Positions 35,813 through 45,275 are shown, counted from the stretch's first letter. The stretch: DNA of 64,000 nt from JAVHYG01 sp040390025 (GCA_040390025.1 JAZJZD010000009.1:1-64000); one strand, 5' to 3'. Numbers and translations are program-made. Notes: generated from the letters alone by a model not told the origin.

Positions 35813-38800
35813 TTAAGCGGCTGCGATCTCCATTGCTCTTTCAACATCTACGGCTACTAAACGTGATACGCCTGGCTCATGCATAGTGACACCTGCTAAG
35901 TGTTGGGCCATTTCGATAGCCACTTTATTATGACTAATAAAAATGAATTGAACATCCTTAGACATTTCTTTGACTAATTTGCAAAACCTGAGGACATTTG
36001 TATCATCTAGCGGTGCATCAACTTCATCTAGCATGCAAAAAGGAGCTGGATTGAGTTGAAAAAATGAAAAGACTAAAGCCGTTGCTGTCAATGCTTTTTC
36101 GCCTCCAGAAAGTAATTGGATACTACTATTCCGTTTTCCAGGTGGTTGCGCCATGATACAAACACCGCTGCTTAATAAGTCTGGATCAGACAGCTGTAAT
36201 GATGCTTCTCCGCCTGAGAATAAGCGAGGAAATAACGCAGTAAAGTTTTGATTAATCTTATCAAACGTTTCTTTAAAGCGACTACGTGTTTCTTTATCCA
36301 TTTTTTGTATGGCTGTTTGTAACGTTTCTAATGCTTCGGTTAAGTCTTGATATTGTGCATCTAAGTAGGTTTTTCTTTCTAGAACTGATTGATGTTCTTC
36401 TAAAGCAGCTAGATTAACAGCGCCAATCTGTTCGATACGACGTGTGACTTCAGCAAGTTGTGTTTCATAAACATGAATATCAGCGTCTGTTGGTAATTCT
36501 TGTAAAAGCGTATTTAGCTCATAATTTTGTTCATGCAATTGTTCTTCTAGCGTTTTAGCACGTACGCGTAGTTCTTGGCATTGTAAACGGTGCTGTTCTA
36601 AATCATCGCGATCCATGCTAAGGTTAGTTTCTAAGTTTTGTGTTTGTGCTTCCTTTTGTTTTAGTTGTTGCTCGATTGCTTGAAGTGTCGCTTGATTTTC
36701 TTTGAGCTGGCTAGCTAATTGATTGCGTTGATTTGTTTGTGTTTCAAGCGCTTGTTTTATTGTATGCAGCGGATTTTCTGCGCCTTCCAGTGTTTGATGA
36801 AGATCAGCTATACGTTTTTTAGCTTGTTCTTGTTGGTTTTGTAGCCGAGTCAATGTTTCTTGCGTTGTTTTTAATTGATGTTTTGTCGTTTGGCAGCGTA
36901 ATTCCAGTTGATGTAATTGTGTTTCATTGTTTTTTGCTTTTTCTGTTGCTTGATTAAACTGTGTTTGAATCACATTTTTATTTTCAAGCAAACTTTGACG
37001 CTGTTTTTCAATTTCAACAAGCTGTGTTTGTGTTGTTTTTTGATCAAGCTCTGCTTGATGTAACGTTGTTTGTGCTTCATCAAATTGTTGCTTGTTTTCT
37101 TGAAGCTCTTGTTGGGTAAGTAGTAGACGTTGTTGTGCTTGAGTCAAGCGAACTATTTTGACTTGATGACGTGCTTTTAAATCAGCTTGATGGGACATCA
37201 ATTCCGTCAATTGTTTTTGTTTTTCGAGTTGTTTTTCTTCCAGTTCCTTGAGTTGTTTTTGTATCGCTAGGTAATTCGCTTGTTTTTTATCAATTTGAAT
37301 CTGGAGTTCTATTTGTTCCTTTTTTAATGTGTTTATTTCACGTTCTCGTTGTAATAGGCCAGTTTTAGCAGAACTATTGGCGCTTAAACTAACCCAGTGG
37401 TTACCGAGACAGATCCCTTCACGCGTGATAATAGACTCATATCCTTTTAATTGTTTAGTATGCGCTAATGCTTCGGTGATAGTTTCTGCTGCATAAACAC
37501 CCACTAATAAATTATCTAAGGGCCAAGGTGCGGTTAATTTTGTACTGAGTAATTTTAATGGAAGTTGGGACTCAAAATTTGTAACCGCGTGCTGACAGGG
37601 CGTAGATTTTGTCATCAGACTTAACGAACTATTTGGTAGAGATTGATTTAAGAAATCATTTAAAGAGTCGCGATCGGTAAAGCAAACCGCTTGTATATGT
37701 TGATTTAAAGCGACTTCTACTGCACGTTCCCAGCCGGATTCTACCTGTACTAATTGAGCGAGACGTGGATGTTCCGTCAAATTATGTTGTTTAAGCCAGG
37801 TAAGTAGCGATTGTTCACGTTGGCCCAGTGCTTCTTGTTGTAATGCTATTAAAGAAGCACTATGGCCCTGATTGGTTTGTAAACGGCTTTTACAAGCATC
37901 TAATTCTTTTGCGAGTTGCTGTAAACTAGCACGTTGTTCATTGATTTGTTGCCTTACTTGTTCTTGTGCAGATTGTGTTGTTTGTTGTTTTTGTTGTGAA
38001 TCGTTGAGTGCTGTTTCCAGTGCCTGCGTATCATTGTCATCGCTAAGGATTTGATTTTGTTCGTGTTGTTCTTGCTCTAAACGCTCAAATCGTTTTTTTA
38101 GATTTTGGCATTGTTGCTGATAGTGTTGACTTTGCGTTTGCGCAATACGATTTTGTTGCGTTAGTTGACCACTATTTGCTTGAAATTTTTCCCAGTGTGT
38201 TTGCCAATTTTTTAACTCGTGATCAGTTTTTTTTAAGTCAGCTTGACTTTGTTCAGAGGCTTCTTTAATTTCTTTCCATTCTTTATCCAGTGTTTCTATC
38301 GTTTTTTTTAAGCCATTTTGTGTCGTTTGGTTTTCTTGAAATCGTTGATCTAAAAATATATTTTTTTGCGTGAGTTCTATTTCTTCCTGTTGATTTTGTT
38401 TAAATTGTGCCGTTTGGCCACGTAGTTTTTCTTCTAAACGCGTTATTTCATTGCCTAATTCATAGTAATGATTTTGAAGGGTATCGCACTGTATTCTTGC
38501 TTGTGTTTGCTGCTCGCGTTCTTGCGCTATAGCTTTTAGTAAGGTTTGTTGTTCGCTATGGGTCTCATTAACTTGTTCTTCCATGTCTTTTATAGAGATT
38601 GATTGAGATTCCAGTTGTTTGTTAAGTACCCGGTAACGTAATGCTTGTAAGTTAGCTTTCAGCGAGCGTTCATCTTGTTTAAAGGCTTTGTAACGTTCTG
38701 CTGCATTGGATTGGCGCTGTAAGTGTTTAGCTTGCTTGGTCAATTCTTCGCGGAGATCATTGAGTCGATTTAGATTTTCTTGCGTGTGCTCTAATCGATT

Positions 38801-39343
38801 TTCAGTCTCACGGCGTCGTTCTTTATATTTCGAAATCCCGGCGGCTTCTTCTATAAATGCACGTAAATCATCGGGCTTAGCTTCTACAACCCGCGAGATC
38901 ATCCCCTGTTCTATGATGGCATAGCTTCGAGGGCCTAAACCTGTGCCTAAAAAGATGTCTCGTATATCACGCCGGCGGCAACGCGTGCCATTGAGGGTAT
39001 AAATAGATTGACCTTCACGTGTGATTTCACGTCGGATAGAAATTTGTGCATAGCTACTATATTGACCGCCGAGACTGGCGTCTGAGTTGTCAAAGTTGAG
39101 CTCAATACTTGCTTGACCTAAAGGTTTACGTGTGGTGCAACCATTGAAAATAACATCATCAAGGGATTGCCCGCGTAATTGTTTAGCGGAGCTTTCGCCC
39201 ATGACCCAGCGAATAGCATCAATAATATTTGATTTTCCACAGCCGTTAGGACCTACAATCGCTGTAAGGTTGCTGGGAAAGGCTAGGGTAGTGGGGTCTA
39301 CAAAAGATTTGAAACCCGCTAATCTGATACTCTCTAATCGCAT
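35813..39343 (-). CDS. smc: Chromosome segregation protein SMC
   Basis: 1176 residues: N-terminal ATPase head (AIVGPNGCGKSNIIDAIRWV), long coiled coils, a hinge near residues 510-640 (WERAVEVALNQHIQAVCF), a second coiled coil, and the C-terminal head with signature LLSGGEKALTATALVFSFF and Walker B FCMLDEVDAPLDD. SMC compacts and segregates DNA with ScpA/ScpB. Enterobacteria use MukB instead; having SMC agrees with Legionellales-type genomes. First gene of smc-zipA-ligA. Confidence 0.97.
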   Translation of the reverse strand: MRLESIRLAGFKSFVDPTTLAFPSNLTAIVGPNGCGKSNIIDAIRWVMGESSAKQLRGQSLDDVIFNGCTTRKPLGQASIELNFDNSDASLGGQYSSYAQISIRREITREGQSIYTLNGTRCRRRDIRDIFLGTGLGPRSYAIIEQGMISRVVEAKPDDLRAFIEEAAGISKYKERRRETENRLEHTQENLNRLNDLREELTKQAKHLQRQSNAAERYKAFKQDERSLKANLQALRYRVLNKQLESQSISIKDMEEQVNETHSEQQTLLKAIAQEREQQTQARIQCDTLQNHYYELGNEITRLEEKLRGQTAQFKQNQQEEIELTQKNIFLDQRFQENQTTQNGLKKTIETLDKEWKEIKEASEQSQADLKKTDHELKNWQTHWEKFQANSGQLTQQNRIAQTQSQHYQQQCQNLKKRFERLEQEQHEQNQILSDDNDTQALETALNDSQQKQQTTQSAQEQVRQQINEQRASLQQLAKELDACKSRLQTNQGHSASLIALQQEALGQREQSLLTWLKQHNLTEHPRLAQLVQVESGWERAVEVALNQHIQAVCFTDRDSLNDFLNQSLPNSSLSLMTKSTPCQHAVTNFESQLPLKLLSTKLTAPWPLDNLLVGVYAAETITEALAHTKQLKGYESIITREGICLGNHWVSLSANSSAKTGLLQREREINTLKKEQIELQIQIDKKQANYLAIQKQLKELEEKQLEKQKQLTELMSHQADLKARHQVKIVRLTQAQQRLLLTQQELQENKQQFDEAQTTLHQAELDQKTTQTQLVEIEKQRQSLLENKNVIQTQFNQATEKAKNNETQLHQLELRCQTTKHQLKTTQETLTRLQNQQEQAKKRIADLHQTLEGAENPLHTIKQALETQTNQRNQLASQLKENQATLQAIEQQLKQKEAQTQNLETNLSMDRDDLEQHRLQCQELRVRAKTLEEQLHEQNYELNTLLQELPTDADIHVYETQLAEVTRRIEQIGAVNLAALEEHQSVLERKTYLDAQYQDLTEALETLQTAIQKMDKETRSRFKETFDKINQNFTALFPRLFSGGEASLQLSDPDLLSSGVCIMAQPPGKRNSSIQLLSGGEKALTATALVFSFFQLNPAPFCMLDEVDAPLDDTNVLRFCKLVKEMSKDVQFIFISHNKVAIEMAQHLAGVTMHEPGVSRLVAVDVERAMEIAAA

Positions 39344-39442
39344 AAATAGAGCAAACCAATATTAACATTAACAATAATTGCGAAAGTATAGCATTTCCAT
39401 CGAATAGAGCGATAAATTGAAAAAAACGAAAATTATGAAACG

Positions 39443-39500
39443 ATAAGAGGGTGCCGTCAATTGTGCTAGGATGAGACAAAAAGCGTTGTTTTTTGAGTAG
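39443..39500. repeat. Half copy of family A repeat
   Basis: TAAGAGGGTG-CCGTCAATTGTG followed by CTAGGATGAGACAAAAAGCG and TTGTTTTTTGAGTAG is the reverse complement of the right half of the complete element at 59462-59608. It ends abruptly and continues into the terminator-like palindrome at 39508. Confidence 0.75.
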
Positions 39501-39543
39501 CAAAGAAAGCACTTGAAATTGCGAACTTGCAACTTCAAGTGCT
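39497..39543 (-). terminator. Probable terminator of the lipoprotein gene
   Basis: Minus strand: AGCACTTGAA and TTCAAGTGCT arms (39508-39543) with an inner GCAA/TTGC pair, then TTCTTTGC. The stem is strong, the T-run weak; 41 bp after the stop codon. Confidence 0.55.
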
Positions 39544-39583
39544 ATGGGTATATTCAAACTATCTTATTAATCTTCAGGCTTGT

Positions 39584-39874
39584 TTATTGAACTGGATGAA
39601 GTCTACCGTCTGGGCCTCGGTAAAATCGTCCTTGGTTATTGTTGTTGTTTGTGCCCCGTGCGAGGGAACTACCTGCAACAGCACCAAGTCCTGCGCCAGC
39701 GATAGTAGCAACCGTTCGGCCTGTACCGTTACCGATTGTACTACCTAAAATGCCGCCAACAGCTGCACCACCTAATCCACCGGCAACGGCACGTTGATCC
39801 GGAGACATGGTGTCACAAGCGGTCAGTCCCATTAAGGCAACGCCGATTAGTAGAAAAGAATTGAACTTTTTCAT
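39584..39874 (-). CDS. Small glycine-zipper lipoprotein (OsmB/SlyB-like)
   Basis: 96 residues. Signal peptide with lipobox LTAC (Cys20), so it is a lipoprotein. Residues 32-72 form a two-helix glycine zipper (GGLGGAAVGGILGSTIG; IAGAGLGAVAGSSLARG), and the C-terminal 20 residues are hydrophilic with NNNNNQ and a GPDGRLHPV end. The glycine-zipper lipoproteins of gammaproteobacteria (OsmB, SlyB, 17-kDa antigen) sit in the outer membrane and support envelope integrity; the exact role here is unknown. Ribosome site GGAG (ATGGAGTT) 7 bp ahead. Confidence 0.85.
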   Translation of the reverse strand: MKKFNSFLLIGVALMGLTACDTMSPDQRAVAGGLGGAAVGGILGSTIGNGTGRTVATIAGAGLGAVAGSSLARGTNNNNNQGRFYRGPDGRLHPVQ

Positions 39875-39985
39875 GATTTTAACTCCATGAAGTAAAACAT
39901 TTTGGTGTATTTTTATTCATTGTCTCTTAAGAAAAGTATAGGTAGGGGATGGGGGATTTACCAGATAACTGTATACTCAGCTTAT

Positions 39986-40105
39986 AAAAGTGTCGTCTTT
40001 TGTTTGGTTTCGTTGTTGGATTGCCTTTTCCGATGCGCATGTACTACGTGTACATTGTGCTTAAGGCAATCCGCCTAGAAGCCAAGCAAACTACGACGTT
40101 TTTAT
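39986..40105. repeat. Family C repeat, copy 1
   Basis: GTGTCGTCTTTTGTTTGGTT and TCGTTGTTGGATTGCCTTTT continue to AAGGCAATCCGCCTAGAAGC and CAAGCAAACTACGACG, an imperfect palindrome. A second copy is at 48744-48853 and a short remnant at about 52188. Fills the lipoprotein-dut gap. Confidence 0.75.
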
Positions 40106-40138
40106 AGGTTGAATTATCCAATTTAAGAAGGAGATTGT

Positions 40139-40594
40139 GTGAAAAATATACAGCTTAAGGTGTTGGATCCACGATTAGGGAAAGCTTTTCCGCTCCCGTC
40201 TTATGTAACAGATGGCTCTGCAGGTTTGGATTTACGGGCTTGCCTCCAAGAAAACATCCAATTATTACCCAACCAAGTAGAAATGATCCCGACAGGTTTA
40301 GCGATCCATATTGCTCAAGCTGATTTAGCGGCTGTTATTTTGCCACGTTCAGGATTAGGCCATAAGCATGGGATTGTGTTAGGTAATTTGATTGGTTTGA
40401 TAGATTCTGATTATCAGGGCGAACTTAAAATTTCTTGTTGGAACCGAGGGCAGGCTAGTTTTACTATTCAACCGGGGGATCGTATTGCCCAACTCGTATT
40501 TGTCCCTGTTATAAGAACGCAATTTGATATTGTTTCTGAGTTTGCTGAAACCGAGCGTGGTGAAGGAGGGTTCGGTCACTCAGGTGTACAATAA
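40139..40594 (+). CDS. dut: Deoxyuridine 5'-triphosphate nucleotidohydrolase
   Basis: 151 residues (E. coli 152). All five trimer motifs are present: GSAGLDLRAC, PRSGLGHKHGIVLGN, IDSDYQGELKI, GDRIAQLVFVPV and the C-terminal RGEGGFGHSG. It converts dUTP to dUMP, keeping uracil out of DNA. Start GTG 40139 behind a perfect AAGGAG. In E. coli dut follows coaBC; here it stands alone. Confidence 0.97.
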   Translation: MKNIQLKVLDPRLGKAFPLPSYVTDGSAGLDLRACLQENIQLLPNQVEMIPTGLAIHIAQADLAAVILPRSGLGHKHGIVLGNLIGLIDSDYQGELKISCWNRGQASFTIQPGDRIAQLVFVPVIRTQFDIVSEFAETERGEGGFGHSGVQ

Positions 40595-40648
40595 TGCGCT
40601 TAAAATTTAAGATTTTTTACCCATTGTACTAACGAATAGTATTTTATT

Positions 40649-41578
40649 TCAATTTAAACGTAGCAACTTGGTCGGGGTTATCTCTGCATTAGTAAGAGTT
40701 TCTTTGATTTTTTTACTCTTAAAAAACGCGGAGGTTCCAGTTGGTTTTGATCCGTTAAATTCTCGTTTTAAAGATTGTGGCTGTTTCGAGGAGTTGAATA
40801 GATTAGCGATTGAATCTTGCGGCGGCTTTCTTAGAAAATTAATTAATTGTTCTTTTGCCTTCATTAAATTAATAAGAACTTCTGTGCTAAGTCCAAGCTG
40901 ATTTTTTAACTCTTTTACTTGATTAAAAGTTTCGACAGTAAGGTTAGAAGCGATATTAATTTTTTCATCACATTTGCTAGAATATTCTTCAGGCAGTAAT
41001 CGTTTCTCTTCATGCAAGCAATAAACACAGGCTTTATAGTATCTTATGACATCCAGTATTGTTTTAAATGCCTCATTTTTTGGTTTTGAATCCAGTAAAT
41101 TCCACTGTAAGGTCGCTAAATAATCAAAACCATCAGCAATTAGGTTGAAAATTAAAGGTAGTAAATGTTTCTCTGGAGCTTCTTTTTCTCCAAGTAAAGT
41201 ATAGTTTTTTTGAATATATTGACAATGCCTGCCTAGTTGCTGAATTAAACTATTTATATTTTTTATACGCTCTTCCGCATCATTGTTTATATTATTGGGC
41301 GCACTTGCCAAATGTTTTTTTAAATCAATATAGGCTTCTATGGTAGCAAGTCTTTCCTCTAATATTGTTTTTAATTTTACATCTTGCGGATAAAGTGAAA
41401 TTTCATATTGTATTCCTTCTCTATACTTAGTTAATAGTTTATCCATTATATTATCTTGATTTTCGAAGACATTTTCGGGTGAGATAAGTAGCAATTTTTC
41501 CTCAATAGGCAATACTTTATCGTTCCAGTGTTCTGGAGAAGGTATTTTAGAAAGGTTTTTATTATTATTGTTTGGCAT
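40649..41578 (-). CDS. ORFan, helical, unknown function
   Basis: 309 residues, no family recognised. Mostly predicted helical and hydrophilic, with a low-complexity start (NNNNKN) and a charged tail (SLKREFNGSK, FKSKKIKETL). No signal peptide, membrane segment or Cys motif. A ribosome site is weak (CTAAGTAC before the ATG). Codon use is AT-rich like other ORFans here. It stands between dut (convergent) and gabD; the lack of relatives and the soluble, multi-helical pattern are shared with effector candidates of this group, but nothing proves secretion. Confidence 0.6.
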   Translation of the reverse strand: MPNNNNKNLSKIPSPEHWNDKVLPIEEKLLLISPENVFENQDNIMDKLLTKYREGIQYEISLYPQDVKLKTILEERLATIEAYIDLKKHLASAPNNINNDAEERIKNINSLIQQLGRHCQYIQKNYTLLGEKEAPEKHLLPLIFNLIADGFDYLATLQWNLLDSKPKNEAFKTILDVIRYYKACVYCLHEEKRLLPEEYSSKCDEKINIASNLTVETFNQVKELKNQLGLSTEVLINLMKAKEQLINFLRKPPQDSIANLFNSSKQPQSLKREFNGSKPTGTSAFFKSKKIKETLTNAEITPTKLLRLN

Positions 41579-41761
41579 ATATTTTTGTACTTAGGAGAAA
41601 ATTGCTATTTAATGGGTTCTCTAAGAAGAGAAGATTTTATGAGTGCAGTAAGAGTACTAGTTTTTTCTTAAAAAAAGCTTAATTTAAGTGAAAGTTTTGA
41701 TAAAGCTAGTGAGTAGAGTGGGAAAACAACAGTATATTCAATATTGTTTAAAATTTATTAT

Positions 41762-43204
41762 TTATACGTTCAAACAAATATACTTAATTTCTAGATAGTC
41801 TTCGATGCCATATTTAGATCCTTCACGCCCTATTCCAGATTGTTTGAATCCGCCAAAAGGAGCAACTTCGTTGGATGTGCGTCCAGTATTGATACCAACA
41901 ATGCCATAATCAAGCTGTGCTGAAACCTGAAAAATCTTATTTATATGCGTTGTATAAAAATATGCTGCAAGACCAAACTCGGTTGCATTGGCTGCATTAA
42001 TTACTTCTTCGGTATTAGAAAATTTAAACAAAGCAGCGACAGGGCCAAAGGTTTCTTCTTTTGCAAGAAGCATGGTTGGTAAACAGTTTTTTAATACAGT
42101 AGGTTCAAAAAAGGTTCCGCCTAATGCATGTACTTTGCCACCACAAATGAGTTCTGCCCCTTTTTCTAGTGCATCCTTGATATGCTTTTGTACTTTTTCA
42201 ACCGCTTTTTGATTGATAAGTGGCCCTTGTTGGATATCCGCTTCTAATCCAGGGCCTACTTTTAGTTTTTTTACGGCAGCACTAAATTTTTTAGTAAAAA
42301 CATCGTAAATTTTGTCATGGATATAAAAACGATTCGTACAAACACAGGTTTGGCCACTGTTGCGGAACTTTGCAGCGATAGCGCCAGCAACTGCATCGTC
42401 AATATTGGCGTCATCGAAAACGATAAAGGGAGCATTGCCGCCAAGTTCTAGTGAAAGTTTTTTTATTTGTGCGGCGCTTTTTTCCATCAGTGATCTTCCA
42501 ACTTGTGTTGAACCAGTAAAAGAAAGTTTACGTACCGCCGTATGTTTTGCAAAGGCATTACTGATCATTTCAGAATTGCCAGTAATAACGTTAAAAACAC
42601 CTGCCGGAATACCTGCTTTTTCAGCAAGTACAGTTAAAGCTAATGCAGAAAAAGGGGTTAATGATGCAGGTTTAATGACAACGGTGCATCCCGCAGCAAG
42701 TGCTGGGGCGCATTTACGTGTTATCATGGCGTTAGGGAAATTCCAAGGTGTAATAGCACCAACAACCCCTATAGGTTGTTTGGTCACAAATAGGTGTTGT
42801 CCGGGTAACTTTGCGGGAATAATATCACCATAAACCCGTTTGGCTTCCTCCGCAAACCATAAAATGAAAGAAGCACCATAGCGAATTTCTTCTTCAGCTT
42901 CTCGCAGGGGTTTCCCTTGTTCTGTAGTTAATATTATAGCGAGATCTTCGCAATTTTCTAAAATAAGTGAATACCAGCGCGTGAGTAATTGGGCGCGTTC
43001 AGCCGCTGTTTTTGATCGCCAATTGGGCCCTGCGTTTTTAGCCGCAGCAATGGCATCTTCTATAAAGTTATCTTCTAAATCAGGGACCTTTCCTATTATT
43101 TTCTGTGTGGCTGGATTGTAAACGGCGATACTTTTTTTATTTTCTATCCATTGCCCATCGATATAACATGCTCTTCTGAAAAGTTGTGCGTTTTTTAGAC
43201 GCAT
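41762..43204 (-). CDS. gabD: Succinate-semialdehyde dehydrogenase (NADP+)
   Basis: 480 residues from ATG 43204 (E. coli 482). The frame is open further upstream to 43336, but that part is a duplicate of the corC 3' end in another frame and is not original. Motifs: ITPWNFPNAMITRK, the Rossmann FTGSTQVGRSLMEK, catalytic Glu in LELGGNAPF, catalytic Cys in GQTCVCTNRF (near residue 285), EETFGPV and PFGGFKQSGIGREG. Oxidises succinate semialdehyde to succinate, the end step of the GABA shunt. Originally it probably followed corC directly (see the repeats at 43189 and 45125); a 1.8-kb insertion now separates the two. Confidence 0.9.
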   Translation of the reverse strand: MRLKNAQLFRRACYIDGQWIENKKSIAVYNPATQKIIGKVPDLEDNFIEDAIAAAKNAGPNWRSKTAAERAQLLTRWYSLILENCEDLAIILTTEQGKPLREAEEEIRYGASFILWFAEEAKRVYGDIIPAKLPGQHLFVTKQPIGVVGAITPWNFPNAMITRKCAPALAAGCTVVIKPASLTPFSALALTVLAEKAGIPAGVFNVITGNSEMISNAFAKHTAVRKLSFTGSTQVGRSLMEKSAAQIKKLSLELGGNAPFIVFDDANIDDAVAGAIAAKFRNSGQTCVCTNRFYIHDKIYDVFTKKFSAAVKKLKVGPGLEADIQQGPLINQKAVEKVQKHIKDALEKGAELICGGKVHALGGTFFEPTVLKNCLPTMLLAKEETFGPVAALFKFSNTEEVINAANATEFGLAAYFYTTHINKIFQVSAQLDYGIVGINTGRTSNEVAPFGGFKQSGIGREGSKYGIEDYLEIKYICLNV

Positions 43205-43337
43205 AGCGTTACTCCCGAGGATGAGGTGTTTCCATGTTGACTTGTAGTAAGCGAATTTGACGATTATCTGCCCGTAGTACTTTGAACGATAAGTGAGCGA
43301 GGGTGATGCTTGCACCTCGTTTGGGTAGATAGCCAAA
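43189..43337. repeat. 149-bp direct repeat, copy 1 (gabD start plus duplicated corC end)
   Basis: Matches 45125-45275 over 149 bp with only a 2-bp indel (GCGTT-AC against GCGTTTTAC) and one substitution. It contains, on the minus strand, the last about 43 codons of corC and the ATG and first codons of gabD. The copy at this side keeps gabD whole. Confidence 0.93.
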
Positions 43338-43635
43338 CTAAATCATAAATTTTGAGATATTTCAAGCCGCCTGAGGCATTTTAATTTTTTTGGCTAAGCA
43401 TAAATATGGTTAATTTCTTGGACGAATTGTTTTCTGTTTTCTCCAGTATTTTTCAAAGGTGACATCAGTAAAAAATATAATAATTTGAGCAAAATATGGA
43501 TTTTCATAGAAAGTATAAAATTTTACGTTATAGTGTCTTTATAAAAGATTACGTCACTGATTACGCAGATTAACTAAGTATAATTTAGCTAAGTATTAAT
43601 ATAGTTGAAATTAAATTGATTAAGGAATAAAAAAC

Positions 43636-44733
43636 ATGGGAACAGAAAATAAAAAGACTGATTTAGCACCACAGGCAGCAGCTACAGCTTCAGAAAGCAT
43701 GGAAACAGAAAATAAAAAGATTGATTTAACACTACAGGCAGCATCTAAAGCTTCAAAGTGTCGTGCTAAGGATGACTATAATAGATGTATAGTATCTTCT
43801 AAGCAAAAGGTAGGTATTCATAACGGTAATTGGGGAACATATACGCTACGACTAGATAGTATTGATGAAAATGGTGGATCAGTGATAGTGGCAAGTTTTC
43901 CAAATTGGGCAGATAAAACTTTTTATGTTCCTGCAGGACATATTTTAATAGCAGGTCAGAAAGCTTGGTATGGGAGGACTTGGAAAGTTATAAGAGATTA
44001 TTGGGAAGAAAAAGAAGAAAAAATAGGAGATCTTAGTGAAAAAATAGATAATGAAAACGAAAAAAAAATAAAGGAACTTGAGGATAAATTAAATGAAGGC
44101 AAAGACAAAAAAATAAAGGAACTTGAGGACAAGGTAAAGGCACTTCAGGATAAATCAAATAAAGAGGAAGACATAGATAAGCTTAAGAAAAAAATAAATG
44201 AAGCAATAGAAAAAGAAATAGAGGACCTTAGGAAAAAGTTAAAGAAGGGCAATAACGAAGGCGAGGAACCAAGTGACCTTGAAGAAAGAGTAAATCAACT
44301 CGAGAAAGCATTAAGGGATGCAAGAAATAAAAAAATAAAGGGACTTAACAAAGACAAAGACAAAGACAAAGACGAAGACAAAGACGAAGACAAAGACGAA
44401 GACAAAGACGAAACAATAAAGAAATTTAAGGAAAAAATAAAGGAACTTGAGGATAAATTAAATAAAGACAAAGACAAAGAAATACAAGGACTTAAGGAAG
44501 AATTAAAGAAATTTGATGAAGAATTAAATGGTGCCAAAGACAAAGAAATAAAGAAACTTAAGAAAGAATTAGATGAAGCCAAAAACAAAAAGTTACAGGA
44601 ACTTGATGAAAATTTAGATAAAGAAAACGAACTAATAGACAAAGAAGGGAAGGATAGTAAGGACGGAGAGGAAGAATCGTGTGCGTTCTGTAATTGTGCA
44701 TTTTTTATTATTAATGATTCTTGTTCTTGCTGA
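43636..44733 (+). CDS. ORFan: small N-terminal domain, long charged coiled coil, cysteine-rich C-terminus ending CSC
   Basis: 365 residues, no family recognised. Residues 1-42 are a duplicated 21-residue unit (TENKKTDLAPQAA / TENKKIDLTLQAA). Residues 43-122 look like a compact beta-rich domain with Cys and several Trp (VGIHNGNWGTYTLRLDSIDE; VPAGHILIAGQKAWYGRTW). Residues 123-340 are an uninterrupted lysine/glutamate coiled coil containing a perfect KDKDEDKDEDKD hexanucleotide-type repeat near 235. The last 17 residues hold six cysteines (CAFCNCAFFIINDSCSC) and end in CSC. A CxC end is the Rab-type prenylation motif in eukaryotes; lipid attachment is only a suggestion. No signal peptide. The gene lies inside an insertion flanked by 149-bp repeats and is followed by transposase remnants. 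Confidence 0.72.
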   Translation: MGTENKKTDLAPQAAATASESMETENKKIDLTLQAASKASKCRAKDDYNRCIVSSKQKVGIHNGNWGTYTLRLDSIDENGGSVIVASFPNWADKTFYVPAGHILIAGQKAWYGRTWKVIRDYWEEKEEKIGDLSEKIDNENEKKIKELEDKLNEGKDKKIKELEDKVKALQDKSNKEEDIDKLKKKINEAIEKEIEDLRKKLKKGNNEGEEPSDLEERVNQLEKALRDARNKKIKGLNKDKDKDKDEDKDEDKDEDKDETIKKFKEKIKELEDKLNKDKDKEIQGLKEELKKFDEELNGAKDKEIKKLKKELDEAKNKKLQELDENLDKENELIDKEGKDSKDGEEESCAFCNCAFFIINDSCSC

Positions 44734-44864
44734 AGAAGATCGAGAAAAGAAAGGTCTATCCTGAATTATTGCATCCTCGAAATAGAATTCGAAAAAAAGG
44801 CTTACGGGAGAGTATTCAACGAACTAAGTCAACGCTAGACTAAATAAAATTTTAGGAGTTGATA

Positions 44865-45102
44865 ATGAAGCAAGCAATATTAAGTAAAGAATTTGAGACT
44901 GGAGATAGCGCGCTTTCAGAAAAATCCTTAACAGGAGAAGGAGCAATGTTAACTACTTTAATAAAACAAATACTTGAATCATCGCTAGACAGAAAGTTTC
45001 AAGCTAGAAATGCCACGAGACCGTTTTGGTTCGTTTGAGCCACAGCTTGTTAAGAAGCGACCAACGATTTTAATGGCAATTGCATATGGCATCACCTTAT
45101 GA
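44865..45102 (+). pseudogene. IS256-family (Mutator) transposase remnant
   Basis: Starts MKQAILSKEFE behind TAGGAG and continues LTGEGAMLTTLIKQILESSL, the N-terminal region of IS256-type transposases. The frame then breaks: shifted by one it reads LEMPRDRFGSFEPQLVKKRP, the conserved TPRDR-FEPQ-KKRQ stretch that normally lies about 40 residues further on. So an internal deletion and a frameshift have joined the two, and the DDE catalytic part is gone. Between 44736 and 44860 another frame (KKIEKRKVYPELLHPRNRIR) may be a further transposase scrap. The remnant lies at the corC-side end of the insertion. Confidence 0.75.
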
Positions 45103-45124
45103 CATCGAGGCCAATTGATCCATA

Positions 45125-45275
45125 CGTTTTTTAGACGCATAGCGTTTTACTCCCGAGGATGAGGTGTTTCCATGTTGACTTGTAGTAAGCGAATTTGACG
45201 ATTATCTGCCCGTAGTACTTTGAACGATAAGTGAGCGAGGGTGATGCTTGCACCTCGTTTGGGTAGATAACCAAA
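45125..45275. repeat. 149-bp direct repeat, copy 2 (corC end plus gabD start fragment)
   Basis: Second copy of the repeat at 43189. On this side corC is whole and the gabD start (ATGCGTCTAAAAAACG on the minus strand) is a dead fragment that breaks off at 45125. Confidence 0.93.

Noticed and set aside
41762..43336. gabD with a 44-residue N-terminal extension
   Set aside because: The extra codons (43205-43336) read through the duplicated corC end in another frame; GabD starts at 43204 and has normal length from there.
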